Under the pieces are notes generated by a model. The model was not told the origin of the DNA. It saw only the letters and a list, made by a program, of their open reading frames with translations, and ran no database searches. A stretch of DNA of 64,000 nucleotides from Bacteroidales bacterium (lineage in GTDB: Bacteria > Bacteroidota > Bacteroidia > Bacteroidales > Marinilabiliaceae). Of the stretch, positions 18,541 through 25,894 are shown piece after piece (positions within the stretch are counted from its first letter, which is position 1; every line of letters begins with the position of its first letter). Where the stretch lies: the NCBI GenBank assembly GCA_900766825.1, contig CAAFWU010000056.1, forward strand, positions 1 to 64,000, in the 5' to 3' direction. Position numbers and translations under genes: made by a program.

Positions 18541-19767
18541 ATGAACTCCAACCCAACCCCAACGGACAGCCCCAACGTCGGCATCTTCGACGACCAATTT
18601 TTCAGCGAGCCCATCAACCGCCACAATACCAACTGCTTTAAGTGGGATGTGGATAAACCCGAGCGTGACATAATACCCCTCTGGGTGGCCGATATGGACC
18701 TCCATGTGGCCCCCAAGATAACCCAGGCTCTCCACGAGCGTGTAGGTCAAGCAATCTTTGGCTACACCAAGGTCCCCCAGAGTTTCTACGACGCCATAGT
18801 CAATTGGTACGACCGTCGTTACCAATGGAAACCTCAGGCCAGTTCAATCCTCTATACCATTGGCGTGGTGCCAGCAGTGGCCGCCATCATCAAGGCTCTG
18901 GCCAAGGGTGAGGACGTTGGTGTGGTTATGCAAACCCCAGCCTACAACTGTTTCTTCTCCTGCATAAAGAACAATGGTTGCCACCTCTTGGAGAATAAGT
19001 TGGTTCCTCAAGGCAATAGCTATGTTGTTGACTTCGACGATTTTGAACGTCAGGTATCCAAACCCGATGCCAAGATATGTCTCATCTGTTCGCCCCATAA
19101 CCCAGTGGGCCGCATTTGGACAAGGGACGAACTCAAACGCATGGCCGATATCTGCCTCAAACACAACGTGACCATGGTGGTGGACGAGATACACAGCGGC
19201 GTCATAATGCCAGGCCAGACCTTCACAACCTTTGGCTCCTTGGGCTCAGAATATGTGCAGAAGAACGTAATAACAGCCTCGCCCTCAAAGAGTTTCAATA
19301 CGGCAGGCCTCCAAATGGCCTACATCATTTGCCACGATGCCGATATGCGTGCCAGCATCGACCGCGCCATTAACATCAACGAGGTGTGCGACGTCAACCC
19401 CTTTGGCGTCATAGCCCTTCAGGTGGCCTACAACGAGTGCGAAGATTGGCTCAATGGCCTCTGCCGCTATGTGTTCGGCAACTATCAGGCTCTCTGCCAG
19501 TATCTTGCCGACCATATGCCATGGGTCCGTGTGGCCGACCTTCAGGGTACCTACTTAGCTTGGGTCGATTTCCGAGTCACGGGTCTCAGTTCGCAGCAGT
19601 TGGCCGATAAGCTCCTTCTCGATGCCAAAGTCCGTGTCTCTCCTGGGTGCATTTATGGCGAGTCCGACGGCTTCCTCCGCATCAATTTGGCATGTCCACG
19701 TCAGCAGCTCCTCGAGGGACTCCGTCGTATGAGTCAGTGTCTCAATCCTTTGGTAACAAATAAATAA
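18541..19767 (+). CDS. MalY/PatB-type PLP-dependent C-S lyase / aminotransferase
   Basis: A 408-residue fold-type-I PLP enzyme. IPLWVADMDLHVAP near the N-terminus is the MalY/PatB signature. The nucleotide-like SPHNPVGRIWTRDEL and VVDEIHSGVIMPG lead to the PLP lysine in TASPSKSFNTAGLQ. The C-terminal FLRINLACPR carries the substrate-carboxylate Arg. Members cleave cystathionine or cysteine conjugates (beta-lyase), and some act as aminotransferases. It lies 10 bp after DUF3737 and 19 bp before cysQ, so a sulfur-metabolism role is reasonable. Confidence 0.87.
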   Translation: MNSNPTPTDSPNVGIFDDQFFSEPINRHNTNCFKWDVDKPERDIIPLWVADMDLHVAPKITQALHERVGQAIFGYTKVPQSFYDAIVNWYDRRYQWKPQASSILYTIGVVPAVAAIIKALAKGEDVGVVMQTPAYNCFFSCIKNNGCHLLENKLVPQGNSYVVDFDDFERQVSKPDAKICLICSPHNPVGRIWTRDELKRMADICLKHNVTMVVDEIHSGVIMPGQTFTTFGSLGSEYVQKNVITASPSKSFNTAGLQMAYIICHDADMRASIDRAININEVCDVNPFGVIALQVAYNECEDWLNGLCRYVFGNYQALCQYLADHMPWVRVADLQGTYLAWVDFRVTGLSSQQLADKLLLDAKVRVSPGCIYGESDGFLRINLACPRQQLLEGLRRMSQCLNPLVTNK

Positions 19768-19786
19768 CCTGCTCCCCCACTGCCTT

Positions 19787-20650
19787 ATGAACCAAGCACA
19801 AGAAGAACGCTTGCTACCGTTGGCTCTGCGTGCCGCCGCTCGTGCCGCCGAGGTCATCATGGACATATATAAGAGTGCCGACACTCAAGACCTTGGCGTG
19901 CGCCAGAAAGAGGACAATACCCCCGTGACCCGAGCCGACATGGCATCCAACCAAGCCATTGCCGAAGCTCTGGCCCCCAGTAATATCCCCATCTTGAGCG
20001 AGGAGACCGTGCACGAGGACTATGTCACCCGAGAGTCTTACCCCCTGCTTTGGGTTGTGGACCCCCTCGATGGCACCAAGGAGTTCATCAAGCGAAACGA
20101 TATGTTTGCCGTTTGCATTGCCTTGGTCGAAAATCACAGAGCGGTCATGGGCGTGGTGGCGGTGCCTGTGCTTGGGCAGGTCTATTTCACCCAAGGGGGC
20201 AAGGCCTATCGTGCCACCCTATCGGCCAATGGCGAAGCGCAAAACCATGTGCTCTTGCCCATTACCTTTGGTCCCGTGCCACATATTGTGCTCAGCAGTG
20301 TGAGCCATCCCAGCCCTTCGGCCCAGCATCTTGAGGGTCTGCTAAAGAGCAAAGCTGGCTGGACCGACGTTACCCTCATGGGTGTGGGCAGTTGCATCAA
20401 GCAGTGCATGATTGCCGAGGGCTCGGCAGCCTTCTACCCACGCATGGGCACCACCATGGAGTGGGACACAGCAGCTGGTCAGGCCATCATAGAGGCTGCG
20501 GGCGGAAGTCTGCTCCTTGCCTCTTTCAGCCCAGACGGCACCGCCATAGACCTCGGCTCTCCACTAACCTACAACCGCCCCGTGCTCAAAAACCCCGACT
20601 TTCTGGCTGTGGCACACGGCATCGACCTCAGTGTCTTTGGCAAAATATGA
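19787..20650 (+). CDS. cysQ: 3'(2'),5'-bisphosphate nucleotidase
   Basis: A 287-residue inositol-monophosphatase-fold enzyme. The metal-binding motif is WVVDPLDGTKEFIKRNDMF (D-P-x-D-G-T with an E after), EETVHEDY lies upstream, and the second motif GTTMEWDTAAGQAIIEAAGG is near the C-terminus. Both fit CysQ, which converts PAP to AMP and recycles the by-product of sulfate assimilation. It follows the MalY-type gene by 19 bp and closes this three-gene set. Confidence 0.9.
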   Translation: MNQAQEERLLPLALRAAARAAEVIMDIYKSADTQDLGVRQKEDNTPVTRADMASNQAIAEALAPSNIPILSEETVHEDYVTRESYPLLWVVDPLDGTKEFIKRNDMFAVCIALVENHRAVMGVVAVPVLGQVYFTQGGKAYRATLSANGEAQNHVLLPITFGPVPHIVLSSVSHPSPSAQHLEGLLKSKAGWTDVTLMGVGSCIKQCMIAEGSAAFYPRMGTTMEWDTAAGQAIIEAAGGSLLLASFSPDGTAIDLGSPLTYNRPVLKNPDFLAVAHGIDLSVFGKI

Positions 20651-20709
20651 ACCCCTATGTGCAGAGCGCATAAGAGGTTTAGAATGACTATTAATCAACA
20701 CGCAAGCCA

Positions 20710-20940
20710 ATGAACAAATCCGACACTCTACTGGCCCTCTCCTTTGCCGCCATGTGCGTCGACCTCTTGGCTCAAGCCGAGGGGTGCAGCCGTAAGGAGA
20801 TGTACTTGCGCCTAAAAAAAGTAGGTCTTATGGATGGTCTAATCTATAGGCTCGACCCCTTGCACACCCAAATCAAAGAGTATGTGGTGCAAGATTTGCT
20901 CGGGGCACTGCATAGGCTCGAAGCAAAAGAAGATAAATAA
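20710..20940 (+). CDS. DUF3791 family small protein
   Basis: A 76-residue protein: LLALSFAAMCVDLLAQAEGC, then a short helix CSRKEMYLRLKKVGLMDGLI. This agrees with DUF3791, a family of small helical proteins commonly encoded beside DUF3990 proteins in gut Bacteroidota and Firmicutes. The pairing suggests a toxin-antitoxin-like arrangement, with DUF3791 as the non-enzymatic partner; that is inference. A DUF3990 remnant starts 10 bp downstream. Confidence 0.75.
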   Translation: MNKSDTLLALSFAAMCVDLLAQAEGCSRKEMYLRLKKVGLMDGLIYRLDPLHTQIKEYVVQDLLGALHRLEAKEDK

Positions 20941-20950
20941 TCTATTGATT

Positions 20951-21118
20951 ATGAGAAGAGTGTATCATGGTTCGGTAGACATCGTTAGAGAGCCTAAGTG
21001 TTATGCTGGTCGAGATAATCTAGATTTCGGTAAGGGTTTCTATGTTACAGACCTTCGCAAACATATAAAAGCCGAACCCCTAAATCCAAAAGCCAGAAAG
21101 GAGGAACCCCAATGTTAA
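20951..21118 (+). pseudogene. Truncated DUF3990 (ADP-ribosyltransferase-like) gene
   Basis: Only 55 codons remain. MRRVYHGSVDIVREPKC followed by RDNLDFGKGFYVTDLRKH is the N-terminal signature of DUF3990 (YHGS..., DFGKGFYxT), which resembles the NAD-binding start of ADP-ribosyltransferase folds. Intact members run to roughly 150 residues or more. Here the homology stops at about residue 37, and the rest (KAEPLNPKARKEEPQC) looks unrelated. The following DUF3791 gene overlaps its end by 7 bp. I infer an internal deletion that removed the catalytic body and fused the start to the end region. Confidence 0.72.
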
Positions 21119-21333
21119 GAGATTCCCAAATGTGGATGAAGATTGCCCGCATAAGTGTTGCCTTAGGCAAGCGCCTTCACATCTCCCCCCAGCGAGCCTT
21201 CGACATGTTCATGCAGAGCAAAACAAACGAGTTGCTCCTCAACCCCGCCTCAATGCTCTACCTCATGAGCGACCTCTATATTGTGGACGATTTTATTCTG
21301 GAGCTGCAATTGGGACCGAGGTTGAAACAGTAA
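21112..21333 (+). CDS. Second DUF3791-like small protein
   Basis: A 73-residue protein with the same layout as the DUF3791 gene upstream: KIARISVALGKRLHISPQRA, FDMFMQSKTNELLLNPASML, then YLMSDLYIVDDFILELQ. It begins 7 bp before the end of the DUF3990 remnant, a coupling typical of toxin/antitoxin-like pairs. The order DUF3791, truncated DUF3990, DUF3791 suggests one antitoxin-like partner on each side of a dead toxin. Confidence 0.72.
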   Translation: MLRDSQMWMKIARISVALGKRLHISPQRAFDMFMQSKTNELLLNPASMLYLMSDLYIVDDFILELQLGPRLKQ

Positions 21334-21377
21334 TGGGTTGAGGCCATCAAATTCCCTTTCTTTCAACAAAACAAATT

Positions 21378-21416
21378 AAGGAGCGTCTCCCACACCCCTG
21401 TGGGAAGACGCTCCTT
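21378..21416. terminator. Bidirectional terminator between DUF3791 and korB
   Basis: AAGGAGCGTC at 21378-21387 pairs with GACGCTCCTT at 21407-21416, and the inner CCCACA/TGTGGG extends the stem around a short loop. ATTTTAT follows on the plus strand. It lies between convergent genes ending at 21333 and 21438. Confidence 0.85.
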
Positions 21417-21437
21417 ATTTTATGAATAGTCAGTTAC

Positions 21438-22442
21438 TTACTTAACCTCCCAGATGTCGTTAGTCTCCAGAAGCTCAGCAAAGTTGTGATACTTCTTCTT
21501 CTCGGCAACCTCGTCCAACTGTGCCCAAACGGCATCGTTGTAGGTTGGTGCCTCAACATCGCGGATAACACCAAGGGCAATGGGGAAGTCGGGACCCTCC
21601 ATGAGAGCAAGCTTGAGCTGAAGAGTGTTGTCCTCGCAGTGGGCATCGTGAACCAAGATATCGTCCAAGGTAACACCATTCTCGCCAATCTTAACAACCT
21701 TAAGACCGAAGCCCTCCTGAACCAAACCGAACTCCTTGTCTTTGCCGAATACCAGAGGCTTGCCATGCTCTACATAGATGGCGTTCAGCTCACGACCCTC
21801 GCGGCTATAGACGCTATCGTGGGTGCCGTTGTTGAAGATGACGCAGTTCTGCAGAATCTCGCACACCGAAGCACCCTTGTGGTTGTAGGCAGCCTTAAGG
21901 ATGTCCACAGTGCCCTGAGCATCGGTGGCCACAGCACGTGCAAAGAAGTGACCGCGAGCACCAAAGCAGAGCTCGGCAGGGCGGAAAGGATCTTCCACAG
22001 TGCCATAGGGCGAGCTCTTAGATACGAAGCCACGAGGCGAAGTGGGGCTATACTGACCCTTGGTGAGACCGTAGATGCGGTTGTTGAGCAGGATCATGTT
22101 CAAGTCAATGTTCCTGCGGTTGGCATGGATGAAGTGGTTGCCGCCAATGGCCAAACCGTCGCCGTCGCCGCTCACCTGCCAAACGGTCAGGTTAGGGTTG
22201 GCAACCTTGGTGCCAGTGGCAATGGCTGCTGCGCGGCCGTGGATGGTGTTCATGCCGTAGGTGGCCATATAGTGTGGCAAGCGGCTCGAACAACCAATGC
22301 CAGAGATAACGGCTGTGTCCCAAGGGGCTACGCCAAGCTCGGCCATGGCTTTGTGCAGTGAACCAAGGAAGAAGTGGTCTCCACAACCTGGACACCAACG
22401 GGGCTGACCTTTCTTATAGTCGTTTATAGTGAATTCGCTCAT
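21438..22442 (-). CDS. korB: 2-oxoglutarate:ferredoxin oxidoreductase, beta subunit
   Basis: A 334-residue thiamine-diphosphate-binding subunit. WCPGCGDHFFLGSLHKAM with the CPGCG motif is at the N-terminus, followed by GIGCSSRLPHYM and the TPP motif VSGDGDGLAIGGNHFIHANR; LLNNRIYGLTKGQYSPTSP is also diagnostic. With KorA it catalyses reversible oxidation of 2-oxoglutarate to succinyl-CoA with ferredoxin in anaerobes. It starts 35 bp after korA. No separate gamma or delta subunit is present, as expected for the two-subunit form. Confidence 0.92.
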   Translation of the reverse strand: MSEFTINDYKKGQPRWCPGCGDHFFLGSLHKAMAELGVAPWDTAVISGIGCSSRLPHYMATYGMNTIHGRAAAIATGTKVANPNLTVWQVSGDGDGLAIGGNHFIHANRRNIDLNMILLNNRIYGLTKGQYSPTSPRGFVSKSSPYGTVEDPFRPAELCFGARGHFFARAVATDAQGTVDILKAAYNHKGASVCEILQNCVIFNNGTHDSVYSREGRELNAIYVEHGKPLVFGKDKEFGLVQEGFGLKVVKIGENGVTLDDILVHDAHCEDNTLQLKLALMEGPDFPIALGVIRDVEAPTYNDAVWAQLDEVAEKKKYHNFAELLETNDIWEVK

Positions 22443-22477
22443 TTTCTTCTTTCGTTTTTCTGATGTCTTTCTTGTTC

Positions 22478-24328
22478 CTACTTCTCAATGATCTCTGTGA
22501 AGGCCGCAACCAGTTCGCTCTCAACAAAGGGCTGACCCTTGACTTGGTTGAACTGATAGGGAACGAAACCGTCCACCTTCATGCGTAGGAAGGCTGCGAA
22601 CTGACCAAGGTTCTGCTCGGCAACCACCACTTTCTTATATTTCTTGAGCACTGCGGCTGTGTTGGCTGGCAGTGGGTTGATGAATTTGAAGTGAGCCAAT
22701 GCCACTTTCTTGCCTGCGGCACGCATGGTGTCCATGGCGGCATGCAGGTGACCGTAGGTGCCACCAAAGCCCACAATGAGCAGGTCGGCATCGTCGGCAT
22801 CGCCCAGCACCTCAACATCGGGCACGGGAATCTTGTCCACCTTAGCCTGACGCTTGCGGCACATGAGGTCGTGGTTCTCGGGGTTGGTGGATATGGCACC
22901 TGTCTTGTCGTCCTTCTCCAAACCGCCCAGAATGTGCTGGAAACCTTCGCGACCAGGCACAGCCCAGTAGCGTACGCCTGTCTCCTCGTTGCGCATATAG
23001 GGGGTCCAGGTGCCCTTGAGCTCCTCGGGTACGTAGGGGGGCACAATGGTGGGGTATTTTCCCAACTCGGGCAGACGGAAAGCGCCAGAGCCGTTGGCAA
23101 CAAAGGCATCGGTGAGCAGAACCACTGGGGTCATGTGCTCCAGAGCCATCTTGCTGGCCTGATAGGCTGCGTCGAAGCAGTCTACGGGCGATGTGGCGGC
23201 AATTACGGGCATGGGTGTCTCGCCGTTGCGACCAAAGAGAACCTGAAGCAGGTCGGTCTGCTCACTCTTGGTGGGAAGACCTGTGGCTGGACCACCGCGC
23301 TGCACGTCGATGACAACCAAAGGCAGCTCGAGAATAACGGCCAAGTTCATAGCCTCGCTCTTGAGGCATATGCCAGGACCCGAGGTCGAGGTCACGGCCA
23401 GTGCACCAGCAAACGATGCGCCCAGAGCCGACGAGCAACCTGCCAACTCATCTTCGCACTGAACGGTTATGACGCCCAACGATTTGTGTTTCGAGAGCTC
23501 GTGCAGTATGTCGGTTGCGGGGGTTATGGGGTAGGAGCCCAAGAAGAGGCGCAGACCTGCCTTCTCGGCTGCGGCAATGAGACCGTAGGCGGTGGCTTTG
23601 TTGCCAGTGATGTCCATATATCTGCCAGGCACCTTGGTCTTGCTCTCGATGCGGTAGACGTTGGTGGCGTTTGAGTGGGTGTTGTGACCGTAGTCGTAGC
23701 CAGCCTGAATTACCTTGATGTTGGCATCGGCAACGCCAGGCTTCTTGGCAAACTTCTCGCGCAAGAAGTTGTAGGCCACCTCCAAGTCGCGGCTGAAGAG
23801 CCAGCAGACAAGGCCGAGGGCAAACATGTTGCGGCACTTAACAATGCTCTTGACGTCCATGCCACTGTCGGCCAAACAGTCTTTGACCATCTGGGTTATG
23901 GGGCATGCAATGACGCGGTCGGGGTCGATGCCCATCTCGGCAATGGGGTCGTTGGTGGCAAAGACTGCCTTCTTGAGGTCGCTCTCGCGGAAGGCATCGG
24001 TGTCTATGATGATTGTGGCGTTTGGTTTGGCATAGCGATACTGGGTCTTGAGCGCAGCTGCATTCATGGCCACCAACACGTCGCACTGGTCGCCAGGGGT
24101 GTAGACCTGACCGGCACCAATGTGAACCTGGAAGCCTGACACACCAGTGAGCGAACCCTGTGGGGCGCGTATGTCGGCTGGGTAGTCGGGGAACGTGCTG
24201 ATGCTGTTGCCCACCGTAGCCGACACTGTCGAAAAGATGTTACCTGCCAACTGCATGCCGTCGCCCGAATCGCCCGAGAAGCGGACTGTGACGTTGTCAA
24301 GTTCCTTCACAATCAATTTGTCTGCCAT
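22478..24328 (-). CDS. korA: 2-oxoglutarate:ferredoxin oxidoreductase, fused gamma-alpha subunit
   Basis: A 616-residue protein. The first ~190 residues form the gamma domain (VRFSGDSGDGMQLAGNIFST, IRAPQGSLTGVSGFQVHIGA). The alpha (pyrimidine-binding) part has GNKATAYGLIAAAEKAGLRL, LGSYPITPATDILHELS and TSTSGPGICLKSEAMNLAV. The length equals that of the gamma-alpha fusions in Bacteroidales. It is followed by korB and preceded by gldA with a 66-bp gap, all on the minus strand. Confidence 0.92.
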   Translation of the reverse strand: MADKLIVKELDNVTVRFSGDSGDGMQLAGNIFSTVSATVGNSISTFPDYPADIRAPQGSLTGVSGFQVHIGAGQVYTPGDQCDVLVAMNAAALKTQYRYAKPNATIIIDTDAFRESDLKKAVFATNDPIAEMGIDPDRVIACPITQMVKDCLADSGMDVKSIVKCRNMFALGLVCWLFSRDLEVAYNFLREKFAKKPGVADANIKVIQAGYDYGHNTHSNATNVYRIESKTKVPGRYMDITGNKATAYGLIAAAEKAGLRLFLGSYPITPATDILHELSKHKSLGVITVQCEDELAGCSSALGASFAGALAVTSTSGPGICLKSEAMNLAVILELPLVVIDVQRGGPATGLPTKSEQTDLLQVLFGRNGETPMPVIAATSPVDCFDAAYQASKMALEHMTPVVLLTDAFVANGSGAFRLPELGKYPTIVPPYVPEELKGTWTPYMRNEETGVRYWAVPGREGFQHILGGLEKDDKTGAISTNPENHDLMCRKRQAKVDKIPVPDVEVLGDADDADLLIVGFGGTYGHLHAAMDTMRAAGKKVALAHFKFINPLPANTAAVLKKYKKVVVAEQNLGQFAAFLRMKVDGFVPYQFNQVKGQPFVESELVAAFTEIIEK

Positions 24329-24394
24329 ATCGTTTTTGTTTGTTGTTGTTTGCTTATTGTTAGGGTTTCCTGTTTCTTATGGTGGAACAGATTG

Positions 24395-25354
24395 TTAGCC
24401 AATCTGTTCCGTTGCTTGAGCGTCTTGTTGCGTCAGGCGGTGGAATATGTCCTCTATGTCGCTCCCGCCTTGGCTGAGGTGGAGCAGTGGCGCTCCATGG
24501 CTCACTGCGTAGCGGAAGAGCAGGATGCGGAGGTCGTCATCGGTGCCCGATGTGCTCACGGTAAATGAGTTAGACCCCGTGGTTCGCACCTGAGCATGCA
24601 GTGTGTTGGCCAAATCCTCGGCATCGATGTCGGCGTCGAAGGTCACGTTCACCACCTGTCCGCCAGCTCCTATGCTCAGCACATCCTCCACACTGCCTTG
24701 TGCCTGTATGTGTCCGTGGTCTATGATGACCAAGTGGTCGCACACGGCCTGAACCTCCTGCATTATGTGGGTCGAGAGAACCACAGTGCGCTCGCTTGCC
24801 AAGCTGCGTATTAGCTGACGTATCTCAATAATCTGGTTAGGATCCAAACCCGTGGTGGGCTCGTCCAGAATAACCACGCTAGGGTTGCCTGCCAAGGCCT
24901 GAGCTATGCCCACTCTCTGTCGGTAGCCCTTCGATAAGGCCCCAATCTTTTTGTGGGCTTCGGGACCCAAGCCAGTCATCTCTACCAAAGTCTCAACCCT
25001 CTGTGCCATAGCTTTGTGGCTCTGCCATCGCTCGCCCTCTTTGGCGTACATGCCCACCACCATGGTCAGGTATTCGCGTACGTACATCTCGGTGTAGAGG
25101 GGATTATGTTCGGGCAGGTAACCCAGCAGACGGCGCACAGCAGCGGGCTCCTGTGTGGGGTCTATGCCGCACACGCTCACGTTACCCGCATCGGGCTGCA
25201 CGTAGCCTGTCACCACCTTCATCAGGGTCGATTTGCCAGCCCCATTGGGACCCAACAGACCAACAACCTGACCCTCGGCAATCTCTACGCTCACGTTGTC
25301 TAGTGCGCGCTGCGTGCCGTAGCTCTTGGTTATGTTCTTTATGCTCAGTGACAT
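24395..25354 (-). CDS. gldA: GldA-like ABC transporter ATP-binding protein
   Basis: A 319-residue ATPase. Walker A is GPNGAGKST, the signature LSKGYRQRVGIAQAL, and Walker B VVILDEPTTGLDPNQ. The stretch YLPEHNPLYTEMYVREYL after the Q-loop is characteristic of GldA, the ATPase of the GldAFG exporter associated with gliding and type IX secretion in Bacteroidota, though Bacteroidales without gliding also keep it. No gldF or gldG permease genes are in the window. It is the first gene of a likely gldA-korA-korB unit. Confidence 0.82.
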   Translation of the reverse strand: MSLSIKNITKSYGTQRALDNVSVEIAEGQVVGLLGPNGAGKSTLMKVVTGYVQPDAGNVSVCGIDPTQEPAAVRRLLGYLPEHNPLYTEMYVREYLTMVVGMYAKEGERWQSHKAMAQRVETLVEMTGLGPEAHKKIGALSKGYRQRVGIAQALAGNPSVVILDEPTTGLDPNQIIEIRQLIRSLASERTVVLSTHIMQEVQAVCDHLVIIDHGHIQAQGSVEDVLSIGAGGQVVNVTFDADIDAEDLANTLHAQVRTTGSNSFTVSTSGTDDDLRILLFRYAVSHGAPLLHLSQGGSDIEDIFHRLTQQDAQATEQIG

Positions 25355-25536
25355 GGCTTTTCGGGGTGCTGTTATACTCTTCTCGCTGTGGTTATGTGCG
25401 AATTGTCATGGTGTAAATTTACCCAATTCAATTGAAAAATAAAACATTTGGTCGCTTTATGGGGGGCTGCTTAAGTCTATTTAAGTGTTTTACGCACATT
25501 GTGTTCTTTTTTCTGGGGGTATTTATTAAAAAAGAC

Positions 25537-25569
25537 CATCGCCCAATGCTTGTTTGGCACTGGGCGATG
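25537..25569 (-). terminator. Terminator of the peptidase/lipoprotein operon
   Basis: CATCGCCCAATGC (25537-25549) and GCACTGGGCGATG (25557-25569) pair with one mismatch. On the minus strand the hairpin is followed by TTTTTTAATAAAT (plus-strand A-run 25522-25533). It lies 31 bp past the small lipoprotein gene. Confidence 0.85.
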
Positions 25570-25599
25570 GGGCTTTTGTAGCTCACCTTACTTCAAAGC

Positions 25600-25827
25600 C
25601 TATTTTGTTTTACGTCCCTTTGATGTGGAACCATCGGCAGTTTTGCTGGCCGAGCTGCTTTGGCTCTGTGACGAGCTGCTAACCGATGTTGTGGTGGTCT
25701 GGCTGCTCTTCTTGGTCTGCGACGATGTGGATGCCATACCTATGCAGGATGTGAGCAGAAGCATCGAGGTGGCCATGCCCAGAGCTGCCACTGCCATGCT
25801 GGGCTTTATGTTGATTATCTTTTTCAT
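25600..25827 (-). CDS. Small Ser/Thr-rich lipoprotein
   Basis: A 75-residue protein. A signal peptide (MAVAALGMATSMLLLTSC) ends in a good lipobox LLTSC with the acylated Cys at about residue 28. The mature part is a low-complexity run of S, T, Q and K (SSQTTTTSVSSSSQSQSSSA) ending in basic KGRKTK. Such a tail could bind anionic polymers or simply extend from the membrane; no function can be assigned. It lies 67 bp downstream of the papain-like peptidase and directly before a strong terminator, so it is probably the last gene of that operon. Confidence 0.6.
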   Translation of the reverse strand: MKKIINIKPSMAVAALGMATSMLLLTSCIGMASTSSQTKKSSQTTTTSVSSSSQSQSSSASKTADGSTSKGRKTK

Positions 25828-25894
25828 TGTATTTTAGGTTGTTAGGCTTCGGTGGTTAAAATAGGCCGTGAAAGACTACCGTAAAAATCATCTC

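Noticed and set aside
22691..23674. 327-residue plus-strand frame inside korA
   Set aside because: Antisense shadow of a strongly conserved enzyme gene, with no signal, domain or promoter.
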